Shown in pieces: positions 1 to 9,900 of a stretch of DNA of 16,177 bases. The DNA is from Akkermansia sp. (GTDB taxonomy: Bacteria > Verrucomicrobiota > Verrucomicrobiia > Verrucomicrobiales > Akkermansiaceae). Positions within the stretch are counted from its first letter, which is position 1, and each line of letters starts with the position of its first letter. The notes under the pieces are model-generated. The model was not told the origin of the DNA. It searched no databases and saw nothing but the letters and a program-made list of their open reading frames with translations. The position numbers and the translations under genes were made by a program. Where the stretch lies: the NCBI GenBank assembly GCA_017628435.1, contig JAGBZE010000211.1:1-16177 (forward strand), read 5' to 3'.

Positions 1-163
1 CATGGTCATGCGTGCAGCCTTCGCCGTGTTCATGCTGGTGTTCAGCTGCACCATGATCATGGGTGCAGTTCTCGCCATGCTCATGCTGATGAGTAGATTC
101 CGCCGCATACACAGCAGAATACGACAATGCGGCAACAAAGCCTAAAAAAAGATTCAGTTTCAT
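1..163 (-). CDS. Secreted histidine-rich protein, 3' end outside window (possible CzcB-type adaptor N-terminus)
   Basis: The first 54 codons are present; the rest lies beyond the left edge. The ATG at 163 directly follows the TAA of the TolC-like gene (TAAATG, zero spacing), so the two are surely co-transcribed and probably translationally coupled. Residues 1-21 form a signal peptide (MKLNLFLGFVAALSYSAVYA, then A). The mature part begins with two tandem copies of a 17-residue unit, HQHEHGENCTHDH-GAAE and HQHEHGEGCTHDH, starting at residues 25 and 42. His and Cys so spaced are typical of metal-binding segments. Downstream of a CzcC-type outer-membrane factor, the usual next gene is the periplasmic adaptor (CzcB/CusB), and such adaptors can carry a His-rich N-terminus. 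It could equally be a small stand-alone metal-binding protein. The function is inferred from composition and context; no adaptor domain is visible here. Confidence 0.8.
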   Translation of the reverse strand, partial: MKLNLFLGFVAALSYSAVYAAESTHQHEHGENCTHDHGAAEHQHEHGEGCTHDH

Positions 164-1462
164 TTACTTAGCAAAATAGAAGATTATAGTCGGGAGCTGA
201 AGATACTGCAACTCCACCTGAGTGGTCAGCAACTTGGTAAGACAATCGAGATAATTCAGGCGGCGCAGGTAGGCCTCCTGTCGAGCATCGGCCACAGCAG
301 GCAACTTTGTTTCGCCAATAGCATACAGTCTTTCCTGCTTCTGCTCAGCATCAGAGAGCTGAGCCACGCGCACCTTCTCTGCGCGACAATGTTTCAGCAG
401 TAGCTCCTGCATATCGAAAAGAGCCACAGACTGCTGCATGAGGTCACGCCAGGTCTGCACTGCATCGTATTCCTTGATACCACGTTCCATCACCGCCTCG
501 GCAATGCCCTGTTTATTGCGATTCCAGAGCGGCAGATTCACCCCGATACCAATACCCACCTTGCTGTTGCCGTCCTCATGCTCAAAACCAGGATTCACGG
601 AAAGTTCCGGATACTGCTTGCGGATTTCGCGCTCCAGTTCAGCTTCACTGGTACGGTGAGCAGCCATCGCCGCCAGCACGGCGGGGTGCTGCCGCAGCAT
701 ATCGTAGGGAGGCTCCGGCACAGGGGCCGGAATACTGGCGGGTAGCTGTCCCTCTATCTCCACATGACGGGTATCGGGATGAAGCCCCAGCAGGCGCACC
801 AGTTCCAGGTGCAACTCCAGGTGTTCCTGCTCCATTTCCTGCAATTCCTTCTGACCATCGTTCAAACGACGGCATATCACTTGGAAATCAGCAAAATCCA
901 TTTCGCCCAGTTCATGCATACGCTGGGCGGATTTCTGTTCCTCAGCCATCCGTTTCACACGAGTTTCCATCTGTTCCTGCTTGGCATGAGTGGCCATTAC
1001 GCGGTAGCGCAGAACATCCAGCTTTACCAGGTATTCACGCTCCTGTCTTACCATCTCCAAATAATCGGCCTCCTTGTAACAGGCGGCCACCTTTTCCGCC
1101 AGGGCGGGTAAGCCAGTAACCGGAAGCGTGAGCGATAAACCGACTCCACGGTTAGTGGCACCAACCTCACGCACTTGCTTAAGATCTGCCGAGAGTGATG
1201 GATCCTCCCATAATCCTGCAAATTCCGCCACAGCCGAACTGCGGGCAAATGCCAGGCGCGCCTGATTTAGTTCCGGATTCAGCAGCAGCCCAATTTCGTG
1301 CATTTTCAGAAGCGTCATCGGCGCGTCATCCTCGCACAACCAGGCAGAAATCTGTTTCCATTCTGCCGTATTCTGCCACAAATCAACAGGTTGCGGCCTA
1401 TAGAGCGTACAAGCCGCCAGCATAAGCGGAAGCACACATCCCACAGTAAATCGTAATTTCAT
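164..1462 (-). CDS. TolC/CzcC-family outer-membrane efflux lipoprotein
   Basis: Outer-membrane channel subunit of a tripartite efflux pump, probably of the RND heavy-metal type. With the ATG at 1462 the protein has 432 residues, normal for the family. It opens with a lipoprotein signal (MKLRFTVGCVLPLMLAAC, lipid-modified Cys18). Two OEP-type halves follow. The first (about 50-240) has long coiled-coil helices, LNPELNQARLAFARSSA near 61-77 and a charged stretch at 138-225. The second (about 250-425) includes the characteristic VGIGIGVNLPLWNRNKQGIAEA at 302-323, a family hallmark just after an amphipathic strand. In-frame ATGs lie further upstream (1468, 1498), but 1462 has AAGGG six bases before it and gives the cleanest signal peptide. 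It is the first gene of the operon and abuts the His-rich gene. That neighbour favours metal ions as substrate, but this is inference; other TolC substrates remain possible. Confidence 0.88.
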   Translation of the reverse strand: MKLRFTVGCVLPLMLAACTLYRPQPVDLWQNTAEWKQISAWLCEDDAPMTLLKMHEIGLLLNPELNQARLAFARSSAVAEFAGLWEDPSLSADLKQVREVGATNRGVGLSLTLPVTGLPALAEKVAACYKEADYLEMVRQEREYLVKLDVLRYRVMATHAKQEQMETRVKRMAEEQKSAQRMHELGEMDFADFQVICRRLNDGQKELQEMEQEHLELHLELVRLLGLHPDTRHVEIEGQLPASIPAPVPEPPYDMLRQHPAVLAAMAAHRTSEAELEREIRKQYPELSVNPGFEHEDGNSKVGIGIGVNLPLWNRNKQGIAEAVMERGIKEYDAVQTWRDLMQQSVALFDMQELLLKHCRAEKVRVAQLSDAEQKQERLYAIGETKLPAVADARQEAYLRRLNYLDCLTKLLTTQVELQYLQLPTIIFYFAK

Positions 1463-1468
1463 AAGCAT

Positions 1469-1473
1469 CCCTT
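1469..1473 (-). promoter_or_regulatory. Ribosome binding site of the TolC-like gene
   Basis: AAGGG on the minus strand lies six bases before the ATG at 1462. It overlaps or touches the alternative ATG at 1468, which would leave that start without usable spacing. This decides the start in favour of 1462. Confidence 0.6.
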
Positions 1474-1511
1474 GATTTCGCGCGCGTAAGCGCAGCATTT
1501 GTATGGGCTTA

Positions 1512-1540
1512 TTTTTAGCGCGATAGGAGGCATAAGTAAA
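1512..1540 (-). promoter_or_regulatory. Probable sigma-70 promoter of the efflux operon
   Basis: Minus strand: TTTACT (1540-1535, 4/6 to consensus), a 17-base spacer, then TAAAAA (1517-1512, 4/6; a one-base shift gives AAAAAT). A run of seven T lies just upstream of the -35 box (1548-1542) and could act as an UP-like element. The predicted transcript starts near 1505, giving a leader of about 40 bases. Judged by eye only. Confidence 0.45.
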
Positions 1541-1611
1541 GAAAAAAATCTCTGCCGTCCACTCTCTACTCGCACTTGCTGCCTATGCGTACCTACTACT
1601 ATAAATAGAGC

Positions 1612-1640
1612 TTGGCAGGACAGGTATTTTCTGCTAGCAT
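1612..1640 (+). promoter_or_regulatory. Probable sigma-70 promoter of the histidine kinase gene
   Basis: Plus strand: TTGGCA (1612-1617, 5/6), a 17-base spacer, then TAGCAT (1635-1640, 4/6). The expected start site falls only about four bases before the ATG at 1651, so the message would be nearly leaderless. A weaker alternative is TTGCTG (1576-1581) with TATAAA (1600-1605) at 18-base spacing, which would give a leader of about 40 bases. Confidence 0.4.
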
Positions 1641-1650
1641 CTGAGCACGC

Positions 1651-2838
1651 ATGGTAAGTTGGGACATAGTGCTGGGGCTCATGGTATTGGCATTTGCTCT
1701 GCCATTTATCTTTCTGCATACCCTCATTACCAGCACCCGCCGCCGCGCAAGTGATGAACACGACGAGGTGAAACACATGCGCAGCATGCTGGCAGAGCTC
1801 AGCGAGCATGTGCAGCATGACCAGTCCCTCATTCTGGAGGCTCTGGGCGTTCCCTTCCTGCTGATGCGCCCTTCCGGACGCGTAGTGATGGCCAACCAGA
1901 AGGCTGCGGATTTATTCGGCATGGAGCAGCTGAACAACACTAACCTGCTGCGGGTTATGCCAGATAGTGAGCTGAAGCAGTTCCTGCAGAAGGCTGTGAG
2001 TTCCATCGAAAAAGTGCGCATCATGATTCCAATCGTCAGGCCCGATGGCGAACACATCTACCGGGCCACGGCCACCCACCTGGCCACCCGCGAGCGGCAT
2101 ATCGGAATCGTTTTCCTGGACATGACGGAGGAACACCGCACCCAGGTTATCCGCCGCGAGTTCATTGCCAACGCCTCGCATGAGCTCCGCACACCGCTCA
2201 CGCTGATACTGGGGTATCTGGAAACACTGCTTGATTCATCGGAAACTGAAGATGATGCCGACATGCGGCAGCGTTCTCTGCAAATCATGAAACGCCATGC
2301 CGACCGCATGGCCCGCTTGGTTTCCGATATGCTCATCCTGTCCCGCGTGGAAACACCGGGCACTACCTACATGAAGCAGGAGGATTTCGATTTGAACCAA
2401 CTGGCTCAGGAAGCCGTGCTGCGTCTGGAATCCCAGGCCGCAGCCCAGCAGGCAGAAGTCACCCTCGCGCTTTCACCAATCCCCTATCCCATGCAGGGCG
2501 ATTCGTTCTACTGGTCGCAGGTACTGTTCAACCTGCTGGAGAATGCCCTGAAAAACAACCCGTCGCCGGGGCTCCACGTGCAGATCTCCGCCAGCCGGGA
2601 TGCCGATGGCACATCCTGCATCTGTGTAGAAGACAATGGTATAGGCATCTCTCAGGAAGCCATTCCCTTCATTTTCAACCGCTTCTACCGCGCCGACAAG
2701 ACAGGCAAAATCAAAGGCACCGGCCTGGGGCTGGCCATCGTGAAACACGCCGTAGAAACCCACGGCGGCAGTATCCGCGCCGAAAGCGCTCCCGGCGTCC
2801 GCACAGCATTCATCATCACCCTGCCGAAATTGAGCTGA
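1651..2838 (+). CDS. PhoR-type membrane sensor histidine kinase
   Basis: Sensor kinase of a two-component system, 395 residues, anchored in the inner membrane by one N-terminal segment (about 5-27) with no sizeable periplasmic domain. A PAS-like domain spans about 57-160 (ILEALGVPFLLMRPSGRVVMANQKAADLFG at its start). The HisKA dimerisation domain follows, with the phosphoacceptor His177 in FIANASHELRTPLT. The HATPase domain shows the N box (NLLENALKN, Asn294/Asn298), G1 (VEDNGIGIS, 326-334), F box (FIFNRFYRADK) and G2 (KGTGLGLAIVKH). All key residues are present, so it should be active. The layout, membrane anchor-PAS-HisKA-HATPase, matches PhoR. No response regulator is visible: the upstream gene is divergent and the downstream gene convergent, so it is transcribed alone here. 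The ATG at 1651 lacks a clear ribosome site; an in-frame ATG at 1681 would cut into the membrane segment. The signal it senses is unknown. Confidence 0.9.
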   Translation: MVSWDIVLGLMVLAFALPFIFLHTLITSTRRRASDEHDEVKHMRSMLAELSEHVQHDQSLILEALGVPFLLMRPSGRVVMANQKAADLFGMEQLNNTNLLRVMPDSELKQFLQKAVSSIEKVRIMIPIVRPDGEHIYRATATHLATRERHIGIVFLDMTEEHRTQVIRREFIANASHELRTPLTLILGYLETLLDSSETEDDADMRQRSLQIMKRHADRMARLVSDMLILSRVETPGTTYMKQEDFDLNQLAQEAVLRLESQAAAQQAEVTLALSPIPYPMQGDSFYWSQVLFNLLENALKNNPSPGLHVQISASRDADGTSCICVEDNGIGISQEAIPFIFNRFYRADKTGKIKGTGLGLAIVKHAVETHGGSIRAESAPGVRTAFIITLPKLS

Positions 2839-2841
2839 ACG

Positions 2842-2875
2842 CAAAACGCGCACCGGAAAACCGGTGCGCGTTTTG
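2842..2875. terminator. Bidirectional rho-independent terminator
   Basis: A perfect 15-bp inverted repeat, CAAAACGCGCACCGG, loop AAAA, then CCGGTGCGCGTTTTG. It begins three bases after the stop of the kinase gene. The stem base is A-rich on one side and T-rich on the other, so it can read as a hairpin plus short T run on both strands. It lies between convergent genes and probably serves both. The T run is short (four), so efficiency is unsure. Confidence 0.85.
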
Positions 2876-2901
2876 TAAAGAAATGAGGAGCACGGCTCCT
2901 A

Positions 2902-3846
2902 TCAGAGCTTCTTCCAAGGCAGAGAGGCCAGTAGGTCATCGAAGCCAAGGCCTGTGCCGGCGGGCACGGGGAAGTCAGGAGTAATCTCCATACCCATGCG
3001 CTCAGAGAACTCATTGGGGCGGTACACATGGTGCGTAACGAGGCCACACAGCGGCACCTCCTCAGCCGGTTTGCCGGTGTAGAACACAGCGGCGTTGTAA
3101 GCAGCCCAGCACTGGCCCAGCGGGTGATCCATGTAGGTGGTGAAAACAGGCAGACCAGTTGTGCTCTGGTGGCGGGCCGGCTTCACGATTCGCATCATCG
3201 GCTTGGTGGTACGGGCGGGGATGATAGCCTCGTTCTGCACAGGCATATCATACCCCAGGGGCATACCGGCATCCTGCAGGCTCTGCCAGGCATTCACATC
3301 GTAGTAGCAGGGATCTTCCACGAAGTCAATACGTTCGCGCATGGCCACGGGCAGCATATCCCAGAACTTCAGAGCCTCCTCCGGGGAAAGCGTGCAGTTG
3401 AAATCCAGACGCCACTTCCAATCCGGCACCATGGCAGCCAGATTCACCAGGCGTTCCACCGTGGCGGCAAGCTTGGGAATCACCTTGATTTTGCCCACGC
3501 GGAAACCGCGCTGGTGCAGGTTGTACACCTGAGAGGGAGTAGCGCTCACCGTAAGAGTAGCATAGCTGCGGGGCACGCTCAGGCCCTCGAACAGGCTCAC
3601 CCCCTTGGCACGAGCCTCGCCATCCAGCTCAATGCACTTCAGAGCGCGGGCACCCAGACGCATCGGGTTGCCTTCGCGCAGGGCATCCAGCTCATACTCC
3701 AGCGGAGAATCGCCCAGCTCCGGCCATGCCTGCAGACAAGCATAACCGCCATTTTCACCACGCAGCAGCACGCCTTCGCGCGGCTGGGCTGCAGCACGGG
3801 CGCTCAGGGCACCCACAGGATAAAGAGTGTAAGGAGTATAGTGCAT
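2902..3846 (-). CDS. menC: o-Succinylbenzoate synthase-like enolase-superfamily enzyme (menaquinone pathway)
   Basis: Dehydrates SHCHC to o-succinylbenzoate in menaquinone synthesis, in the cytosol. From the ATG at 3846 the protein has 314 residues, usual for MenC. The active-site pattern is intact: KIK at 119-121 (KxK base motif), Asp148 in LDFN, Glu177 in FVEDP, Asp200 in GYDMP, Lys222 in VKPA. The spacing Asp-Glu-Asp-Lys (29, 23, 22) equals that which I recall for E. coli MenC (D161, E190, D213, K235). This is the main reason for the name; overall similarity looks low, and other enolase-superfamily activities such as N-acylamino acid racemase are possible. The piece after Lys222 appears about 12 residues shorter than in E. 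coli before the FTTYMDHPLGQ segment. An in-frame ATG at 3873 would add nine residues, but 3846 matches the usual MenC N-terminus better. It follows the giant gene by 107 bp on the same strand. No other men gene is in view. Confidence 0.75.
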   Translation of the reverse strand: MHYTPYTLYPVGALSARAAAQPREGVLLRGENGGYACLQAWPELGDSPLEYELDALREGNPMRLGARALKCIELDGEARAKGVSLFEGLSVPRSYATLTVSATPSQVYNLHQRGFRVGKIKVIPKLAATVERLVNLAAMVPDWKWRLDFNCTLSPEEALKFWDMLPVAMRERIDFVEDPCYYDVNAWQSLQDAGMPLGYDMPVQNEAIIPARTTKPMMRIVKPARHQSTTGLPVFTTYMDHPLGQCWAAYNAAVFYTGKPAEEVPLCGLVTHHVYRPNEFSERMGMEITPDFPVPAGTGLGFDDLLASLPWKKL

Positions 3847-3904
3847 GCACCTATTAAAGCACTTCACCGCCATTTGTCACGCTCATTCTGTGTTTGCAGT
3901 CACT

Positions 3905-3933
3905 ATTTTGCACTCATTCCGCGGATTTTTGAA
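3905..3933 (-). promoter_or_regulatory. Possible promoter of the menC-like gene
   Basis: Minus strand: TTCAAA (3933-3928, 4/6), a 17-base spacer, CAAAAT (3910-3905, 4/6). It lies in the 107-bp gap after the giant gene and would let menC be transcribed independently. No hairpin terminator for the giant gene is visible in this gap, so read-through is also possible. Confidence 0.3.
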
Positions 3934-3953
3934 GCAGAATTCCCCTTCCCGGC

Positions 3954-6900
3954 TCATTCTGATTTTCTACGGCGGCGGGCGCAGAGCGCCACCAGAGCCG
4001 CCAGGCTGAGCGTGGCAGTTGTCGGCTCCGGCACTTCGAAATATAGGAGGTGTGTTGACACCGGATCAACTCTACCGGTATTGTTGTACACATCATTTGC
4101 CGTCACCCAGACACCTTTACGCTGTTCACCGTCAGCACCAAGCAATACAAACTGACTGTCAATCATGTCTTTGTAGCGAGAGTTCCATTGTACATTGTCA
4201 TCCTCATACAGGAACTGACCGGAACCACCGCCTATCTGCACCGCCACATACTGAGCATGGGCATTGTACCCCCAATCCAGAAATCTATCCGAATCAGCCG
4301 TGAGCTGCAGTGTCAGGCCATTGCCGGAAACATCCACCCCCAGCAGCTGGTTCGCCTGAAGAACCAGAATTCTGGAATTCCCCACCTCATACACACCATG
4401 GTTCGCAGCAAAGGTCAGCTCAACCGTGGTATTCACCGAGGTACGCACCTCCGTTTCAATCTGCGCAGACCCCGCGCCATCTGCCGCCAGAGGCCCGGTC
4501 TGCACTGCTTTCATCGCATCGGACCAAGTGGTGGGAGATACGGTGAGCGCGTTATAATCCACCTCTACACCGCGCACAGCTGAATCAGCCTTCAGCAGCA
4601 CCGTTTCTGCAAGGTTAACCGTGCAATCTTCCATGAGATGCACCAGCGAGTTCTGCAGAGTGGCATGGTGAATTTTGTGATTGATATTCGTGTGGGCCAT
4701 ATCCACGTGTACATTGGCCAGCTCAGCACGGTGACCATCGGCACCACCGATACTCGCTGTGGTACCTCGCATATCCACATGCAGATGCTCCACCCGGCCA
4801 TAGGCTTTCTCCGCAAGCGCCGGTTCAGCCTGCACCGCTGCAGCATAGCTCATCCCCTTCAGCTCATCATAGACCTTGTTATGACGGGAGGAAATCACCA
4901 CCTGCATATCAGCCGTATCCACCGTCTGCAGCAAATCCTCACCGGTGGGAGCCAGCGTCTTGACCTCCACACCACCCAGGAACAACTGGCCGTTGTTCAC
5001 GCGGTGCAGCGGGTCTGTCGTGGTGTCCACTTCCAGATTCCGGCCCAGCACCAGGTGGTTGATATACTGCTGCATGGAATCAGACGTTGAACCCGTACCG
5101 GCGTCATTGTAAGATACGACACGGTCTACAATCTGCAAGGTGGCGTTCCTGCCTTCTACCAGCACATCCACATCACCCTCCACACCGGAATTGTTCTTCA
5201 GCACCTGCAGCACCGTCATGGAATCCACCGTCAGCGTATTCTCTGTACCACGCAGGAAGTTGAAATCATTGATGGCGGCATAGCCGATATACGGAGAATC
5301 CACCGTGGTGCTCACATAGGCATCCTTCGCATCCGGATTCGTCAGTCGATTATTGAATGTGAGCTTCACATCCATGCCACTCATGGAACCCAGCAGCTGA
5401 ATGATGTGGCTGTGGTTATATTTGCCGAACACATCATTCGTTGCAGTAATATAGGGGTCAATCGCGAAATTATGCGTATTCACCGTAACCGAGGCTCCAG
5501 TCAGGAAGTCGATGGGTTTGATTGTGTACCAGTCTTCACGGGCAGAGAGGGTTGCGCCATCCTCCAGTCGCACATAGGCGACTCCATCTACACCGGCTTT
5601 AAGATCCTTCCATGCATCTGTCTTTTCACCTTCCTCGGCAAAAGTGGAGTTCATCGCCAACGTACCGCCCTTACCCACGGCCAGGGCATACAGAGTATTC
5701 GGGGCTGCCGCACCCACAATCACACGCGTACCTTCGCCAGATTTGATATCATGGGCCACCAGCGCCTCATTCACCACAAATTTGCCACCCTCGACCTCCA
5801 CACTATTCAGCCAGGCGCGGCGCACCTCCTGCACCGTACTGTCACCGTGCTTGAGCAGATTCAGAGAGCCTTCACCAATGGCACCATAGTGGTGCTGGGT
5901 GGTACCCTGCTGGTTTTCTGTATAACCACCGTAGTTCACAGCCACCTGGAAATCGCCATAGCCCAGCACACCCTCGTATTTACCGCTGCGGGAACCGGTG
6001 AGTTCCAGCGTAGCAGCATTGTGCCGGCTCATGTTGAGCACACTGGAGCTGCCGAGATAATTACCTTTCGCATCCCGCTCAATGGTGCCGGTGATACTGT
6101 TCAGCTGGCAGAATTCACCGTTGCTCATCACGTCCAGCGCCAGCACCGTGCGTTCCGTGCCATCCTTCACACTCAGGTCCACGGTGGCATTCGTCCAATC
6201 TGCGCCAGGGTCGGACTTATTGGTGCTCATAATATCCAGCTGCACCTTGCCGGCACCGTGCGTCTGCGCCCCCCACACATGACCACACATGGTCACCGTG
6301 CCGTAAAATTCACCGGGGTCAAGCACCTTGAACACACCATAATAGAAGCGGTCCAGCTCCAGATCCCCACCACCGCGGGCCTGGTACTTGCCGTCAACCA
6401 TGATGTATTGTCCACTATCATCCTTCGCGGCGTACTCCTTGATGGCACGCCGGGCGGCTTCCTGGCGAGATGCATCATCACCAGCAAAACTCACACCGGT
6501 CAACTGCAGAACCGTATCGGCCTCACCTACCAACTCGCGGATAATCAGCTTCTTATCAGCGCTGTTCAGCAGACGCCCATCAATCAGCGTGTCGTAGTTC
6601 TCATTATTCGGGTCGGCATAAACATTCACCTCCACCTTGTTATTGATGGTGGTAGTGGCCATGGCCTTACCCAGGCTGAGGTTATGCTCTTCGTGGTAAT
6701 TACCGGCGAAATCCGCATCATCGAAATCCGCCAGCAGCGCTGCACCATTCATCAGGGTAATGGTGGACTCGTGTAGTTTGTACACGCCATTCTGCCATTC
6801 ACCGGCCCGTCCCTGCGTGGTAGCATCATACACATAGCCCAGCGCATTCACATGCTGCATCACCATCATACCACGGTGTTCGATGGAGCCATCCTGCAGC

Positions 6901-9900
6901 AGCACCGTACCACCCTGCAGAATAGAGCCACCGGTATAGCGGTTATCAAGAGCCATGATCGTCGTGCCCGTGCCGGTCTTGTGCAACATGGTAAACCAGC
7001 TCTGGTCAAATCCGGCAGTAGCTAACTCGTCCTGAGTTGCATTCCGGATGCAGCCCAGGGGGTTTCCATTCTTATCGTATGTCGTATAGAAGTAGTAATT
7101 CGTATCATCCTGCAGCTGCTCACGGGTGACGGCATCCTCATAGCTGGGGTTAATCATCACGATGAACGGCGCCACTTCGCCCTGCACCTTCACCGCCTGG
7201 TAAGCAGAATCGCCGGTAAATTCCTGCACCGAGTAGCTATCCAGGTGGAAATACACTTCTTGCTTTTCCTTTGCAGCCTTGCCTTCAGCCGTATTCTGCA
7301 CCAGTGTTCCCGCCCACTTCTTTGTAAGGTCCACCTTCACAGTCGCGGCGCTCGTCATGCGGTCCGTTTCAGTCCACCCTGCAGGCTGGTACAAGTTGCC
7401 GAACAGCACGACCGCACCGTTGATAAAGGCGGAGTTCTCTTTCCAGCGGTAATCAAACACTCCGGTAGCCAGGCTCGCCACCTTATCCTCGTGCGATGTC
7501 CCGAACCACACATACGGAGCTGGGGAGTTGCTGGAGGAGGCCTCGTCTTTCTGAATATAGGATATATTCCCTGACCAGGTGTGGCGAGGGTCACCCGTCA
7601 CCTGCATCACCAGATATTCCCTGCCTCCGGCTCCGGATTTGTCTATTCCCCCGTTCTGCGCCAGTGCCACCTCTGAGCCCAGAGAGGAACCATCTGCATA
7701 CACGGTGTAGAGAGTACCGAAATACCCATAACCCAGCGTCACGGTCTGCGTGCCGAAAGCACTAGCGCCCTGTGCCCCGACCTTGATCTGATCAGCCCCG
7801 GCTATATAGTATTTCTCATTCAGATTAAAGGTCACATTATCAAACGACAGGTTGATAATCTGATTGGCATTCAGCGTGAGAATCCCCTGCACATCCAGCA
7901 AGGGAGTAATCTCCGAACTGCTCACCGAGCTTGTCAATTGGTCGACAGACAGCTTATCCGGAAGCAAGGAGGAGATAAAGGTGAGCGCAGAACCGGAATC
8001 GAGGGTTACATTGCCCTCCACCCTGGCAGAAGCCAGTTTGGTGATAGGACTCTGCACATCGCCCACAAGCTCATAATCCGGCGTAATCACCGTGAGCGTC
8101 TTGGCAGCTCCCTTATAACCAACAGTGGCTGTTTTATTTACCGTATTCGAACTACCATTCCATCCGGCCTCGCTGGTCACCCCGAGTTTCAGCGTGGACC
8201 CTGCCACCAGATTCAGGTTGCCTCGCAAATCCAGATTATTGAATCCGAGCGTTCCTTTGTAGACAGAAACATTATTCAACAAGGCAGAGTGAATATACTG
8301 GGAAGACGATGCGCTCTTCACCAGACTGAGTGATTCCTTGGCATAAGAGAAGGAGCCCGCATTCAGGAAACTCTCCCTATAATAGTTTTCGTCTCCCGGC
8401 ACTTCCATGCCATTGCCAAAGTAAATGTGCGACTGCTGCGGCTGGGTATAGCTCTGTGCATAACCCATGGCACCGGAGTAGATATAATTCTCTCCATCCT
8501 CCAGCCCCAGGCGAAGCGTGGTTTCAGAACCGGTCACCACGCGCAGGCGCCAGCGTTCATCTGCCTGAGAAATTGCGCCGAACGAACGGTCAAAATCCTT
8601 ATCATTATAATTCCACGAATAATTCCAGGCGTTATTCAGGAACTGGCCGGACAATGCGCCCACCTCCACATTACCATTCACCACGAGGATATTCGTATAG
8701 CTCTGGCGATTACCCGTTCTACCGGATACATTTTCATACGCCCCCTGCTCTCGGGTAAGGTCAATCTTGCCCTTGGCAAAGGTATCATCGCTCAAAGTGA
8801 GCTGCACACCACCCGCCGTTCGGGCTGAAATGTTATCATTGCTCAGCCGCGAAGTATTCACCGTATTGGCCAGTTTCACCGTACCGGTGAAAGCCGTAAG
8901 CTCCGATTCATTCACCAGAGTCTTATCCAGCTGTGAATTGTTGATGGTAAAGGCTGAGATATAGCACTGGTCGTGACCACCATCCCAGCAGGAAGTATAG
9001 CCTCGCAGCAGCAGATCGCTACCGGCGCCATACAATCCACCGGTTATGGAGAGATTACGCCAGTGGCGCGGCACGTTGTGGAAGTCATCATCCACATTCG
9101 CAGATTCGTATGCAGCGCGAGCATAGGAAATCGTGGCCAACGGCTTATCGGCGTTTTCGCCACTGCCGGTCTTGAGTATCACTGTATTCTGCACCACCGG
9201 GTTACGGTAGGCAGACACTTCATCGTACACGTGCTCATAGTTCACCATGAGCTCAGCGCCCGTTCGTTGCACCGCAGTGAAATTATTGCTACCTCCGTCA
9301 TTATCCCAGTAATCCGTCCAGGTGCAATCGGTATAAAGCGTAATGACACCGGTGCCGGAAGCATTGGGGCGGGAGAGATACAGCGAACCGTCTTTCACTT
9401 CGATGCCGCCGGAGAAATCATTGGCGGTGTTGAGAATCAAGACAGCATCACCCGTTTTCGTGATGCTGGTGCGGGTCAGATTACCATCCTCATCCACAAA
9501 ATCGATGATACCGGCATTCGGCGAATCCACATGCCCGGTGAGTGCATAACCATAGCGCAGCTCTGCATCACCCATGCCCATAAGAGCCGCATCATTCTGG
9601 GCGTTTACATAAATCTTACCGGGAGCCACCTTGCCATAGATGTATACCTCGCGGTTGGTTTCGTTGACGCCATGCACGTCTGTATCGCGGAAGGTGACGG
9701 TGTTGCCATTCACATACACGCCGGGCGACACGGAATAGGCAGCGCGCTGTTCGTGCCAGCCGGTGTTCTCGGCAGAGCCATCAGCCCGCCACACATTGCC
9801 CATACGCAGGCCCTGATAATCATCGCCATAAATGGTATGCCCCACAGGCTCACCACTCCAGATATAACCTACATCAGGCGAAGTCAGAATACCGGCTGTG

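Noticed and set aside
1463..1498. Longer start for the TolC-like protein (444 residues)
   Set aside because: The extra residues MLRLRARNQG would precede a good lipoprotein signal, and the ribosome site fits the ATG at 1462.
1599..2057. Minus-strand open frames covering the divergent region and the start of the kinase gene
   Set aside because: They overlap a histidine kinase with intact motifs and have Ser/Arg/Cys-rich composition typical of antisense translation.
5406..6776. Plus-strand open frame of 456 codons opposite the giant gene, and similar ones at 8973-10205, 13476-14699, 3028-4155 and elsewhere
   Set aside because: They lie wholly or largely antisense to genes with clear family features. 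Their products are rich in His, Ile, Arg and Thr without domains or ribosome sites. The sense codons that would create antisense stops in that frame are simply rare in such a repetitive Gly/Thr/Asn-rich gene.
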